The notes under the pieces are model-generated. The model was not told where the DNA came from and ran no database searches. It was given only the letters and a program-made list of their open reading frames with translations. From Streptomyces sp. GS7 (GTDB taxonomy: Bacteria; Actinomycetota; Actinomycetes; Streptomycetales; Streptomycetaceae): a DNA stretch of 64,000 nucleotides. Location: positions 4,767,501 through 4,831,500 of the forward strand of contig NZ_CP047146.1 in NCBI RefSeq assembly GCF_009834125.1, read 5' to 3'. The position numbers and the translations under genes are program-made. How positions within the stretch are numbered: the stretch's first letter is position 1; every line of letters starts with the position of its first letter. Below are positions 1 through 9,434 of this stretch, piece by piece.

Positions 1-188
1 AGCTCGCACCCGCTCTTTCGCCCCTTTGGGGGGTCACGGTGTCCCGGTCGGGGAAAGAAGGGTTTCCCACGGTTGCGCTCTGCCACGATGGGCAACTGTC
101 AGCATTCCCCCTCCCCCATCGCACCTGTACTGGCGGCGTATTGCACGTGCCGCATCGCTTCACAGGAAGTACGCAGGAAAGAAGTCCT

Positions 189-3100
189 ATGGGCGCTCAT
201 GACGTAAGGAAGTCGGTAGCTGCGGATGCCATTGCCGTGGTGGGAGTCGCATGTCGCCTGCCCGGTGGCATCAGTGACTTGGGCGGTCTGTGGGACACGC
301 TGGCCGGCGAACGGGATCTGATCACCAACGGCCCGCCCGACGGACGTTTCGATACGTCGCGTTTCTTCGATCCGGACCCGGCAAGCCCCGGGAAGAGCTA
401 CACCTTCGCGGGCGGATATCTTCATAACTTGGCGGATTTTGACGCGCAGTACTTCGGGATCTCGCCGCGCGAAGCGAAACGAATGGACCCACAGCAGCGC
501 CTTTTGCTGGAGATGGCGGCCGAGGTCTTCGACGACGCGGGTATCGCCCCCCAATCGTTGGCCGGCTCCGACACGGCCGTCTTCGTAGGCGTCTCTGACA
601 CCTCCTACGGGGTGCTGCAGATGCTCCGGTACGAGGACATCGATCCGCACACCATGTCCGGCGGATCGGCGTCGATCGTTGCGAACCGGTTGTCGCACAC
701 CTTTGACCTGCGCGGCGCGAGCATGGCGGTCGACACCGCCTGTTCCTCGTCCCTGGTGGCAGTGCACCAGGCATGTGAGGCGCTGCGTACCGGCCGCAGC
801 CGCGTCGCGCTGGCAGGCGGAATCAACGTGCTGCTCAGTCCGCAGCCCTATGTCGGCTTTTCCCGCGCAACGATGCTGTCGCCCCACGGGCGCTGTGCGG
901 CGTTCTCCGCCAGGGCGGACGGATATGTACGCGCCGAAGGCGGCGGCGTGGTCCTGCTGAAACGGCTGGCCGACGCGCTGGCCGACGGCGACCGCGTGCA
1001 CGCCGTCATCGCGGCCAGCGGCACGAACACCGCGGGACGCACCGCGAACCTGTCGGTGCCGAGTGCGGACGTGCAGCGGCAACTGCTGCTCGATGTGCAC
1101 GCCCGGGCCGGGATCGGTGCCGACGACGTGGTGTACTTCGAGGCGCACGGTACGGGTACACCGGTCGGCGACCCCCTGGAGTGTCTGGCCATCGGGCAGG
1201 CCGTTGCCACGCGCCGCAGCTGCGGTGCGCTGCCGATCGGTTCGGTGAAGTCCAACTTGGGGCACTCCGAGCCCGCTTCCGGAATGGCCGGTCTGTTCAA
1301 GGCCATGTTGGTACTCCGGCACGGACGCATTCCCGCCACCCTGCACAGCACCCCGGCCAACCCGGCGATCGACTTTCGGGGCCTGAACTTGGAACCGGTC
1401 ACCTCGATGTGTCCGGTGGCAAGGAGCGGGGGTTTCGTGGGGGTGAACAGTTTCGGGTTCGGCGGCGCCAATGCGCATGTCGTTCTGGCGGAGCCGCCTT
1501 CGCGAGCCGCTCCGAGCAACCGGCGGCAGGGGGCACTGCCCTTGGTGATCAGCGCTCGCAGCCGGCCGGCACTCGCGCAGACGGCCCGCGAGATGGCAGG
1601 GTTCCTGGCGGGTGGCCGCCACGAGGAGTTCTACGACCTGTGCTGGACCCTGAACAGGCGACGGACCCGTCACCCGTATCGGGTCGCCGTTCTGGCCGAT
1701 GGCTCCCTGGACGCGGCCCGTCAACTCTCCCGGTTGTCCGGCGACGACGGCGAACTGTACGAGAGTGAGGCGGGAGCGCCGCGTCAGGGCCGGGTGGCCT
1801 TCGTGTTCTCCGGAAACGGTGGACAGTGGCACGGCATGGCCGCCGATCTCATGACCTCCGAGCCCGTCTTCCGTGCAGCCGTCGAAGAAGCGGACGTCTA
1901 CCTGACCCCACGGCTGGGCTGGTCGGTCGGCGAACTTCTGACGGCTGGCGGGCGCGACTCCGTGCAGGGCTCGCACGTCATGTCCGACACCCGGTATGCC
2001 CAGCCGGCCCTGTTCGCCGTCCAGATCGGCCTGTCGGCCCTTCTGGCCCACTACGGGGTGCGCGCGCACGCTGTCATGGGCCACAGTGTCGGAGAAGTCG
2101 CAGCGGCTTATGTGTGCGGTGCTCTGGATCTGCCCACCGCCGCGCGGGTCATCGCCGAGCGCAGTCTGGCCCAGGCATCCACCGCCGGGAAGGGGCGCAT
2201 GGCCGCGGTCGCCCTTACGCCGCGGGAGGCAGAGAAGGAAATCGCCCCGTACGCGGGCTTGTTGGAGATCGCAGCTGTCAACAGCAGCCGGGATGTGACG
2301 ATCTCCGGCGATCGGGAGGCGCTGCAGCAACTGGGCGACGATCTCGCCACACGCGGCATTCCCTTCCGTACCCTGGAGTTGGACCACGCGTTCCACAGTG
2401 CCGCCATGGACGGTATCGAAGAGCCGCTGCGCCGGGCACTGGCCGGATTGGTGTCTGCCGAGCCCCGGCTCCCCATGTACTCCACCGTCACCGCGGAACC
2501 GGTACGGGCGGGACAGCTCGACGCCGGCTACTGGTGGGAGAACGTGCGCCGCCCCGTGCTGTTCGAGCGTGCGGTGCGCCAACTGACCGGGGAAGGTGGA
2601 CCGTTCGACGCTCTGGTTGAGATCGGCCCGCAGCCGAGCCTGCGCGGTGCCCTGACACGGATCGCCGCCGCATGCGACGGCGGGGCCTTCACCGTCGTGC
2701 CGACGCTCAGCCGCGGCCCGGACAGCGCCGAAGCGGTCCGCCGGGCCGTAGCGCGGCTCGCGGCCGCCGACGCCGGAATGGACTGGGACAGGTGGTTCCC
2801 CACGACCGGGCAGGTCAGGGACCTGCCCGCATACGCATGGCAACGCGAACGGCACTGGTTCGGTACCCCGGAGCACTGGATCCGCACCAGTGGCGACGGA
2901 ATTCTCGTCCATCCCCTTCTGGGCGAGCGCGCACCGGTCCTTGAACCCACCTGGCAGGCGAAGGTCGAGCGCACCCGTTGCCCCTGGCTGTCCGACCATC
3001 GTCTCGACGACGGCGCGGTAATGCCTGCCACCGCCTATCTGGAGATGGCGCTCGCCGCGGGCCGTGAGGTCTTCGGCGACGCCGTGGAGCTCGACTGTGT

Positions 3101-6100
3101 GGACGTCACCCGGCTGCTGCCCCTACCCGACGGCGCGTCCGGAATCCAGCTGCAGACCTCGTTGTCGGACGAGGACGGCATCTTCCGTGTGGCCAGCAGA
3201 ACGTCGGAAACGGCCGGCTGGCGACTGCACGCACGGGGTCGTTGCCGCCGCCTTGCCGGATCCGCCCCACGGCCGCTGAACGCCGCACAGGTGCGTGAGC
3301 TCACCCCGCGACTCGTCACTGGCGAGGAACACTACGCGGCGATGGGCAAGAGACGGCTGCGGTACGGCCCGGCCTTCCGGGTGGTGCGCGAACTGCGTAT
3401 GGGCAGTGGCGAGGTGCTGGCCTCCTACCATCACGGGTCTCGGGACGACGGCGGGTCCTACGTCACGCACCCGGCGATCCTCGACGTCGCCTTTCAGGCC
3501 GGGGTTCACTTGCTGCCCGAAGGAACGGACACCTATCTGCCCGCGGCCGTGGGACGCGTGCGGGTGTGGCGTGCGCCCTCCCCCACCGGTCTGGTCCATG
3601 TCCGTGAACGTTCGAGAACTCATCGCGAGTTCGTCTGCGACATCACCGTCACCGATGACGACGGCCGGGTCTCCGTCGAGCTGGAGCGGTGCCGTATGCA
3701 CCGCTCGGCGCTCCACGACGACGTCCCGGACGAGTACATCACGGTGTTGCGGGCCGCGACCCCGCCCGGACAGCGCATCCCGCCTGTTGAACTGCCGCAT
3801 CCGGAAGCGGTGCTCGAGGAGGCCCGGCCGGAGATCAGCACCATCCTGGAGAGCTGGGACGAGCAGCGGTACGCACGGTACACGGAGGCCCTCGCACGCT
3901 CGGCGGCCCACAGCGCCGCCGAGGCATTCGCAGAAATCCTGCCGGGGCAGGATTCGTTCACCCTTGACGACCTCGTCGCCGCAGGCGTCCGCTCCGAATA
4001 CCGCTCCTATGCGGCCATGCTGGCGCGCATGGCGTGCCGACAGGCGCTGCTGGACGGGGCCGGCGAGCATGGCTGGATCCGCCGGGCCGCCGGGGACTTC
4101 GGGAGGACCGTCCGGGAAGGGTTGCGGGAGAACCCGGGGTATCCGGCCCTGGCCGCCCTACACGGTCCGGGGGGCTTGCACCTCGCCGACGTCCTGCGGG
4201 GTCGTCGCGATCCGTCGCACACGCCGCTCCAGGAGAAGGGGCCTGCCCGGCTGCGGCACATCCACGACATCGAGCCGGTCTGCGCCCTGCACGACCGGAT
4301 CGCAGCCGCCGTCGTCAGGTCCCTGGTCCGTGCGGCCCCCGGCGACCGGCCGCTGCGGGTGCTGGAAGTCGGGGCAGGGAGTGGTGGACTCACCGCCTGT
4401 GTGCTGCCGCTGCTTCCACCGGAACGCACGGAATACGTCTTCTCCGACGCAACCGCGGCGTGCTTCCCCGCGGCTCAGGCCCGCTTCGGCGGCTACGACT
4501 TCGTGCGGTACCGCACCTTCGACGTCGACCGCGATCCCACCGAGCAGGGACTCACCGCAGGCAGCTTCGACCTGGTCGTCGCCGGGCAGGCGCTCCACGC
4601 CGCCCAGGACGTGGCGGCCTGCGTACGGATGCTGGCGCGCCTCCTGGCTCCAGGGGGGAATCTGCTCGCCGTGGAGGCTCACGACCCCGAGCTCTTCGCC
4701 CTCAGTACAGCGATGCTGCCGGGCTTCTGGCAGGTCCAGGACCGCGGCCTGCGGGCCGGCTCCGCGCTGCCGGCGTACGACCAGTGGCGGAGTGTGCTCG
4801 CGGGGAACGGCTTTCGCGTGCACGAGGCCGCCGCCACGCCGCTGCCGGAGCAGTTCTCCGTTGTTCTGGCCCGCCGGGATCAGGACGTGGCACCTGGCCG
4901 AAGCCGACATGCCGAACCATCCGACGCGGCCGGCCCCGTCCCATGGCTCGTGATCACCGAGGACGACTCCGAACCGGCCCTGTTCGCCGCGCTGGTCGAA
5001 CGGCTCGCCATGGGGACCGGCGGCGCACGCACCGTCACGGCAAAGGATGTGCGCGCCCACCGGGAGTGCCTCTTCGACGGGACACCCGCGGGCATCCGCA
5101 TCGCGTACGTGTTGAGTGAGCAGGAGGACCTGGCGGTCTCCGGTCTCCCCGCGGCGGCGGTCGATCTCGCGGTGCGCAGGGTGGCCACCTTGCGTGAACT
5201 CGCCCGCGCCTGCCAGGACGGTGGCGAGGCCGTGCGGTCCCTGTGCCTGGTCACCCACCCCACCGGGTCCCTTCCGGCCCCCGAGCGCCCGGCCTGCCCC
5301 GGCCAGGCCGCAGCGTGGGGTGCCGCACGGACCCTCGCCAACGAGCTCACGTACCTGCACGTCAAGCGCGTCTCTCTGGAACGCGGCGCACAACCGTGGG
5401 ACGACGCCCGCCGGCTGACGGACGAGTTGCAGGCGGTGCCGGGCGAGGAGGAGGTCGTTCTCACACGTGGCGGCCGGTTCGTGCCCCGCGTGGTGCGGGC
5501 GCCGGAGGCTGTCGTTCCGTCCTGCGGACGCGAGGGATCGGGCCACCGGGACTGCTCTCTTGTGGTGGACGACATCGGACTCGGCTACCGGCTTCAGTGG
5601 GACGAGGCTCCGGCGCCCCGGCCGGAAGCGGGCGACGTGGTCGTCGAGGTCCGTGCGGCCGCGCTCAACTACCGGGACGTCATGGTGGTCACCGGGCTGC
5701 TCCCGCCCGTGGCCGAGGACGGCGTTCCCTCCGAGCGCCTCCTCGGCCTGGAATGTGCCGGAGTGGTCACCGCTGTCGGGCCGGGCGTGGACCAACTGGC
5801 CGTCGGAGACCGTGTCTTCGGTATGGTGCCCGGAGCATTCGCCACCAGCGTGCGGACCCGGGCCGCGATGGTGAGAAAGATCCCCGGCCACCTGTCTTTC
5901 ACGGAAGCGGCCACCATGCCCACCGTCTTCCTCACGGTCCAGCACAGTCTGGACCTCCTGGCCCGGCTGCGTGCCGGTGAAACAGTGCTCGTACACGGCG
6001 GTGCCGGAGGGGTGGGACTGGCGGCACTCCAGTACGCGCAACGCATCGGCGCGACCGTCATCGCGACCGCGGGGACGCCCGCCAAGAGGGATCTGCTGCA

Positions 6101-7679
6101 CCTTCTGGGCGCCGACCATGTGCTGGACTCGCGCGGACTGGACTTCGCCGACCGGATCCGGACCCTGACCGGCGGCCGCGGGGTCGATGTCGTTCTCAAC
6201 TCGCTCAGCGGGGAGGCGATGGCGCGCAGCATGGAGGTTCTCGCGCCGGGGGGCCGGTTCGTGGAGCTCGGCAAGCAGGACGTGTACGCCAACCACCGGG
6301 TCCTGTTGCGTCCGCTGGCCGGCAACACCGCTCTGTTCGTCGTGGACGTCGCCGAGATGACCGCGGCGCGCACCGAGTACGCGTCGGAGGTGCTCGACAC
6401 GGTGTTGGAGCACGTGGGGAACGGCGAGTACCGCCCGCTGCCGCACCAGGTCTTCCCGGCCCACCGCATCGCCGATGCCTTCCGGCTGATGCAACGCTCA
6501 CGGCACATCGGCAAGGTCGTCGTCTCCCTCGACGGGCCGGTTCCCGTACGTCCGGCCCGGGTGCGCCCCCGCATGGACGAGGAAGGGACCTACCTTGTCA
6601 CCGGTGGACTCAGCGGTCTGGGGGCCGTGACCGCCGAGTGGCTCGCCGCACGCGGCGCCCGTCGCCTGGCGCTGGTCGGCCGCCGTGGCGCCGGGACGCC
6701 GGGCGCCGCGGCGCTGCTCTCGCGTCTGGCCGCCCTGGGTGCCACGGCCCAGGCGTATGCCGTCGACGTCACCGACGCCGAGGCCATGCGCGCGCTCGTC
6801 CGCAGCATCGACTCCGGCGGCCACCCGCTGCGCGGGGTGATCCATGCGGCCATGCACCTGGAGGACGAGAAGCTGACCGCGCTCGAGGACGGACGCATCC
6901 GGGCCGTTCTGGCGCCGAAGCTGGGCGGTGGCCTCGTCCTGGACGATCTCACCCGCGGCCGGGACACCGGCTTCCTCATGTACTCCTCTGTCAGTGCCAT
7001 GGTCGGCAACGTCAAACAGGTCGCCTACTCGGCGGGAAACCTCTTCCTGGAGGCGCTGGCCCGACAGCGCCTCCAGGACCGGGAGCCCGCCCTTTGCGTG
7101 GCGTGGGGCGCCATCGCCGAGACGGGGTACGCGGCCCGCAACGGGCTGAACGAGGTGCTGGCCAAGGGCGGTTTGCGGTCCGTCACGCCCGGCGAGGTGG
7201 GCGCGGCGCTCGACCGGTTCCACGTCCGTGGTGCGGACGTCGTGGCGTTCGGCCGCTGTGACTGGGCTCGTCTGGCGATGACCGCGTCACCCCTGAACGC
7301 GCGGCGCCTGGTGCACCTCGTTCCGCCGCCCGCCGAGAGCGCGGACCGCTGCCAGGAGGACCTGCGGGCCTGGCTCGATTCCTCGCCCGGGAAAGCCGTG
7401 GACCGCCTGGAAGAGGTCATCGCCTCCGCGACCGCGGACGTGCTTCAGATGCCGGTGGACAGCCTCGACCGGGTCCGGCCCCTCCAGGAGTACGGTCTGG
7501 ACTCGCTGATGCACATGGAGCTCCTCGTCGAGCTGCGGCGCCGCTCCGGCTGCGAGCTCGCGGTGATGGACCTGTTGCACAGCGACGGCTCCGTGAGGGG
7601 CATCTCCACGGTCCTGCTGCCCCGGATGACGGCCTCACTGACGGACCGTTCCCCCGGCCCTCCCCACCCGCGGGGTTGA
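189..7679 (+). CDS. Highly reducing type I polyketide synthase, KS-AT-DH-MT-ER-KR-ACP
   Basis: A 2,496-residue single-module synthase. The KS (about 10-430) has the catalytic triad Cys185 (DTACSSSL), His320 (HGTGTP) and His359 (NLGHSEP). The AT (about 535-850) has GHSVGE with Ser633 and a HAFHS motif that usually goes with malonyl-CoA. The DH has His937 and Asp1099, but the His motif reads HRLDDGAVMP instead of HxxxGxxxxP. A methyltransferase domain carries EVGAGSGG near 1395, the ER has HGGAGGVG near 1936, the KR has TGGLSGLG near 2138, and the ACP serine is Ser2439 (GLDSLMHM). There is no thioesterase. This order matches fungal highly reducing iterative PKSs, so iterative use is inferred. 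I chose ATG 189 because AGGAAAGAAG precedes it and the conserved KS start follows; an in-frame GTG at 39 only adds an unconserved leader. It converges with the CocE and second PKS genes. Product unknown. Confidence 0.95.
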   Translation: MGAHDVRKSVAADAIAVVGVACRLPGGISDLGGLWDTLAGERDLITNGPPDGRFDTSRFFDPDPASPGKSYTFAGGYLHNLADFDAQYFGISPREAKRMDPQQRLLLEMAAEVFDDAGIAPQSLAGSDTAVFVGVSDTSYGVLQMLRYEDIDPHTMSGGSASIVANRLSHTFDLRGASMAVDTACSSSLVAVHQACEALRTGRSRVALAGGINVLLSPQPYVGFSRATMLSPHGRCAAFSARADGYVRAEGGGVVLLKRLADALADGDRVHAVIAASGTNTAGRTANLSVPSADVQRQLLLDVHARAGIGADDVVYFEAHGTGTPVGDPLECLAIGQAVATRRSCGALPIGSVKSNLGHSEPASGMAGLFKAMLVLRHGRIPATLHSTPANPAIDFRGLNLEPVTSMCPVARSGGFVGVNSFGFGGANAHVVLAEPPSRAAPSNRRQGALPLVISARSRPALAQTAREMAGFLAGGRHEEFYDLCWTLNRRRTRHPYRVAVLADGSLDAARQLSRLSGDDGELYESEAGAPRQGRVAFVFSGNGGQWHGMAADLMTSEPVFRAAVEEADVYLTPRLGWSVGELLTAGGRDSVQGSHVMSDTRYAQPALFAVQIGLSALLAHYGVRAHAVMGHSVGEVAAAYVCGALDLPTAARVIAERSLAQASTAGKGRMAAVALTPREAEKEIAPYAGLLEIAAVNSSRDVTISGDREALQQLGDDLATRGIPFRTLELDHAFHSAAMDGIEEPLRRALAGLVSAEPRLPMYSTVTAEPVRAGQLDAGYWWENVRRPVLFERAVRQLTGEGGPFDALVEIGPQPSLRGALTRIAAACDGGAFTVVPTLSRGPDSAEAVRRAVARLAAADAGMDWDRWFPTTGQVRDLPAYAWQRERHWFGTPEHWIRTSGDGILVHPLLGERAPVLEPTWQAKVERTRCPWLSDHRLDDGAVMPATAYLEMALAAGREVFGDAVELDCVDVTRLLPLPDGASGIQLQTSLSDEDGIFRVASRTSETAGWRLHARGRCRRLAGSAPRPLNAAQVRELTPRLVTGEEHYAAMGKRRLRYGPAFRVVRELRMGSGEVLASYHHGSRDDGGSYVTHPAILDVAFQAGVHLLPEGTDTYLPAAVGRVRVWRAPSPTGLVHVRERSRTHREFVCDITVTDDDGRVSVELERCRMHRSALHDDVPDEYITVLRAATPPGQRIPPVELPHPEAVLEEARPEISTILESWDEQRYARYTEALARSAAHSAAEAFAEILPGQDSFTLDDLVAAGVRSEYRSYAAMLARMACRQALLDGAGEHGWIRRAAGDFGRTVREGLRENPGYPALAALHGPGGLHLADVLRGRRDPSHTPLQEKGPARLRHIHDIEPVCALHDRIAAAVVRSLVRAAPGDRPLRVLEVGAGSGGLTACVLPLLPPERTEYVFSDATAACFPAAQARFGGYDFVRYRTFDVDRDPTEQGLTAGSFDLVVAGQALHAAQDVAACVRMLARLLAPGGNLLAVEAHDPELFALSTAMLPGFWQVQDRGLRAGSALPAYDQWRSVLAGNGFRVHEAAATPLPEQFSVVLARRDQDVAPGRSRHAEPSDAAGPVPWLVITEDDSEPALFAALVERLAMGTGGARTVTAKDVRAHRECLFDGTPAGIRIAYVLSEQEDLAVSGLPAAAVDLAVRRVATLRELARACQDGGEAVRSLCLVTHPTGSLPAPERPACPGQAAAWGAARTLANELTYLHVKRVSLERGAQPWDDARRLTDELQAVPGEEEVVLTRGGRFVPRVVRAPEAVVPSCGREGSGHRDCSLVVDDIGLGYRLQWDEAPAPRPEAGDVVVEVRAAALNYRDVMVVTGLLPPVAEDGVPSERLLGLECAGVVTAVGPGVDQLAVGDRVFGMVPGAFATSVRTRAAMVRKIPGHLSFTEAATMPTVFLTVQHSLDLLARLRAGETVLVHGGAGGVGLAALQYAQRIGATVIATAGTPAKRDLLHLLGADHVLDSRGLDFADRIRTLTGGRGVDVVLNSLSGEAMARSMEVLAPGGRFVELGKQDVYANHRVLLRPLAGNTALFVVDVAEMTAARTEYASEVLDTVLEHVGNGEYRPLPHQVFPAHRIADAFRLMQRSRHIGKVVVSLDGPVPVRPARVRPRMDEEGTYLVTGGLSGLGAVTAEWLAARGARRLALVGRRGAGTPGAAALLSRLAALGATAQAYAVDVTDAEAMRALVRSIDSGGHPLRGVIHAAMHLEDEKLTALEDGRIRAVLAPKLGGGLVLDDLTRGRDTGFLMYSSVSAMVGNVKQVAYSAGNLFLEALARQRLQDREPALCVAWGAIAETGYAARNGLNEVLAKGGLRSVTPGEVGAALDRFHVRGADVVAFGRCDWARLAMTASPLNARRLVHLVPPPAESADRCQEDLRAWLDSSPGKAVDRLEEVIASATADVLQMPVDSLDRVRPLQEYGLDSLMHMELLVELRRRSGCELAVMDLLHSDGSVRGISTVLLPRMTASLTDRSPGPPHPRG

Positions 7680-7708
7680 CCGCCGCGGTCATCCCCGTTG
7701 TCCGGCGC

Positions 7709-9412
7709 TCACCACGCCTCCGGTCCCTGCCAGGGAGTTTCACCGTTCCCGGGGTACATCAGGGCGGCCGGTGGCATGAGGTCCGCGAGCCACCGCTGGG
7801 GGTCGTCCTCGGCACCGTCCGGCAGGCTTCGGCAGTCCGCGTCGGGAGGAGAGGTCCCGTCGTGGGAGCGGGAAGCGAGGGGGAGGTGGATCACGGAGCG
7901 CCGTTCGGCGTCATGGAAGACTTCCTGGTCCGCGGCGAGCGGGGCGCCGCCGGTGTCCACGAGATCCGCGCTGCCGGTGTGTCGCGCGATGCGCGGGTGG
8001 CCGCCACTGCAGAGGTGCACCCGCAGTCGGTGGCCGGCCCGGAAGCGGTGGGCCACCGGCCACAGTTCCACGGAGACCCGGTACACCCCGTCGGCGTCGG
8101 CGGGGCCGCGGTTGCCCGGAGTGATCCGGCGGACCCCCTCGCACACGTTGATCGAGGAGCCGTCGGGGTGCACGTCGCAGATCCGGACCCCGCAGTCGGT
8201 GTGCGTCCTTGAGGAGCGCATGAAGACGTCCGCCGTGACCGGTCCGATGATCTCCATCGGGCCGGTCAGCGGTCGGCTGGTGTAGACGAGGACGTCGGTG
8301 CGGTTCTCCAGCGGACGGCAGTCCTCGGGTCGGGAGTCACCGAAGATCACCGGGCCGCGGGGGACGGGCGTGGGGTCGGCCGGGTCGTAGCGATAGCGGC
8401 GCGGCTCCCCGTACGCGGGCGGCGACAGGCTCAGGCCGCCGTCGGATTGCGGGTACCACTGCTGGCGCACGGTCCCGGGCGGCGGCCAGTCGGAGTATTC
8501 CCGCCATTCTCCGGCGCCGGTGACGTAGAGCCGTACCGCGGAGCGCCGCAGGACACCGGAGCCGGTCAGGTGGGACCGGAAGAACTCCATGGCCTCGCGC
8601 AGCGCCACCGGGAGAAGGCGCCGGTCGCAGTGGTACCAGGGGCCGATGGTCAGGTAGGGCCGGTGCCCTGCGGTGCGCAGGGCCTGGTAGTCGCGGAGCT
8701 GCCCCGGGAGGAAGACGTCGTACCAGCCGGCCACCAAATGGACCGGAACGGTGGTGGAGCCGACGAGGTGGGAGGCGTCCATCCGGGTGCGCAGCGGGCT
8801 GCCCGGGCTCTGGCTCGACAGCAGCTCCTGGAAGATGGGGATGGGCATGCCGCCGGCCACGGTGTCGAGTTCATGGAGCGGGCGCCCGGAAGCCAGGGCA
8901 CGCCGCACCCTGTGGGGAAGCGTCGCCAGCCGTGAACGGTCGCGGCTGGCGCACCAGTAGAGACTGGATTCCAGCGCGAACGCCCCGCCGGGATAGATGG
9001 CCTCGGACAGCGCGGAAGCGGCGATCTGCACCGACATGGCCCGGCATTCGGGGACGTCGCGGGCGAGTGCCCACTGCACGCAGCCCGTGGCGCTGGGTCC
9101 GTACATGACGAGGGTGCCGTCGAACCAGGGCTGTGTCCGCAGCCAGGCCACGGTGGACAGGCCGTCCTCGCGTTCGTTCCCGGGGTCCTGGATGGAACCT
9201 GTGCCCAGCACCACATCCCGTGTCTCCTGGACCACCACATGGAATCCATGACGTGTGAAGTACTTTCCGTAGACGAGCCCCATGGGGATGCGTCCGACGG
9301 GGGAACGTACGAGCACGGTAGGGCCCGTTCCTCCGGCGGAGGAGGGATAGTGGTCGGTCGGGAGTACGGTGCCGTCCGCCATGGGGACGGGGATGCCGCG
9401 ATGAGTGCGCAT
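7709..9412 (-). CDS. CocE/NonD family alpha/beta hydrolase (X-Pro dipeptidyl-peptidase fold)
   Basis: A 567-residue protein with a full CocE/NonD layout. The nucleophile elbow is YGPSATG (usual GxSxxG), the acid lies in VAGWYDVF and the histidine in GPWYHCDRRL, and a C-terminal jelly-roll region follows. Characterised relatives cleave esters or acyl-proline bonds. The start at 9412 has GAGGAG six bases upstream and lies 22 bp after the stop of the second PKS on the same strand, so the two are probably cotranscribed. It converges with the first PKS with only 29 bp between stop codons. Because neither PKS has a thioesterase, a role in releasing or trimming the polyketide is an attractive inference, but the substrate is not visible in the sequence. 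No signal peptide is seen, so it should act in the cytoplasm. Confidence 0.88.
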   Translation of the reverse strand: MRTHRGIPVPMADGTVLPTDHYPSSAGGTGPTVLVRSPVGRIPMGLVYGKYFTRHGFHVVVQETRDVVLGTGSIQDPGNEREDGLSTVAWLRTQPWFDGTLVMYGPSATGCVQWALARDVPECRAMSVQIAASALSEAIYPGGAFALESSLYWCASRDRSRLATLPHRVRRALASGRPLHELDTVAGGMPIPIFQELLSSQSPGSPLRTRMDASHLVGSTTVPVHLVAGWYDVFLPGQLRDYQALRTAGHRPYLTIGPWYHCDRRLLPVALREAMEFFRSHLTGSGVLRRSAVRLYVTGAGEWREYSDWPPPGTVRQQWYPQSDGGLSLSPPAYGEPRRYRYDPADPTPVPRGPVIFGDSRPEDCRPLENRTDVLVYTSRPLTGPMEIIGPVTADVFMRSSRTHTDCGVRICDVHPDGSSINVCEGVRRITPGNRGPADADGVYRVSVELWPVAHRFRAGHRLRVHLCSGGHPRIARHTGSADLVDTGGAPLAADQEVFHDAERRSVIHLPLASRSHDGTSPPDADCRSLPDGAEDDPQRWLADLMPPAALMYPGNGETPWQGPEAW

Positions 9413-9434
9413 CGCCTGCTCCTCGCATACAAGG

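Noticed and set aside
99..2999. A 966-codon open frame on the minus strand inside PKS 1
   Set aside because: It is antisense to conserved KS and AT domains, has no ribosome site and no recognisable domain. Long shadow frames are normal in high-GC coding DNA.
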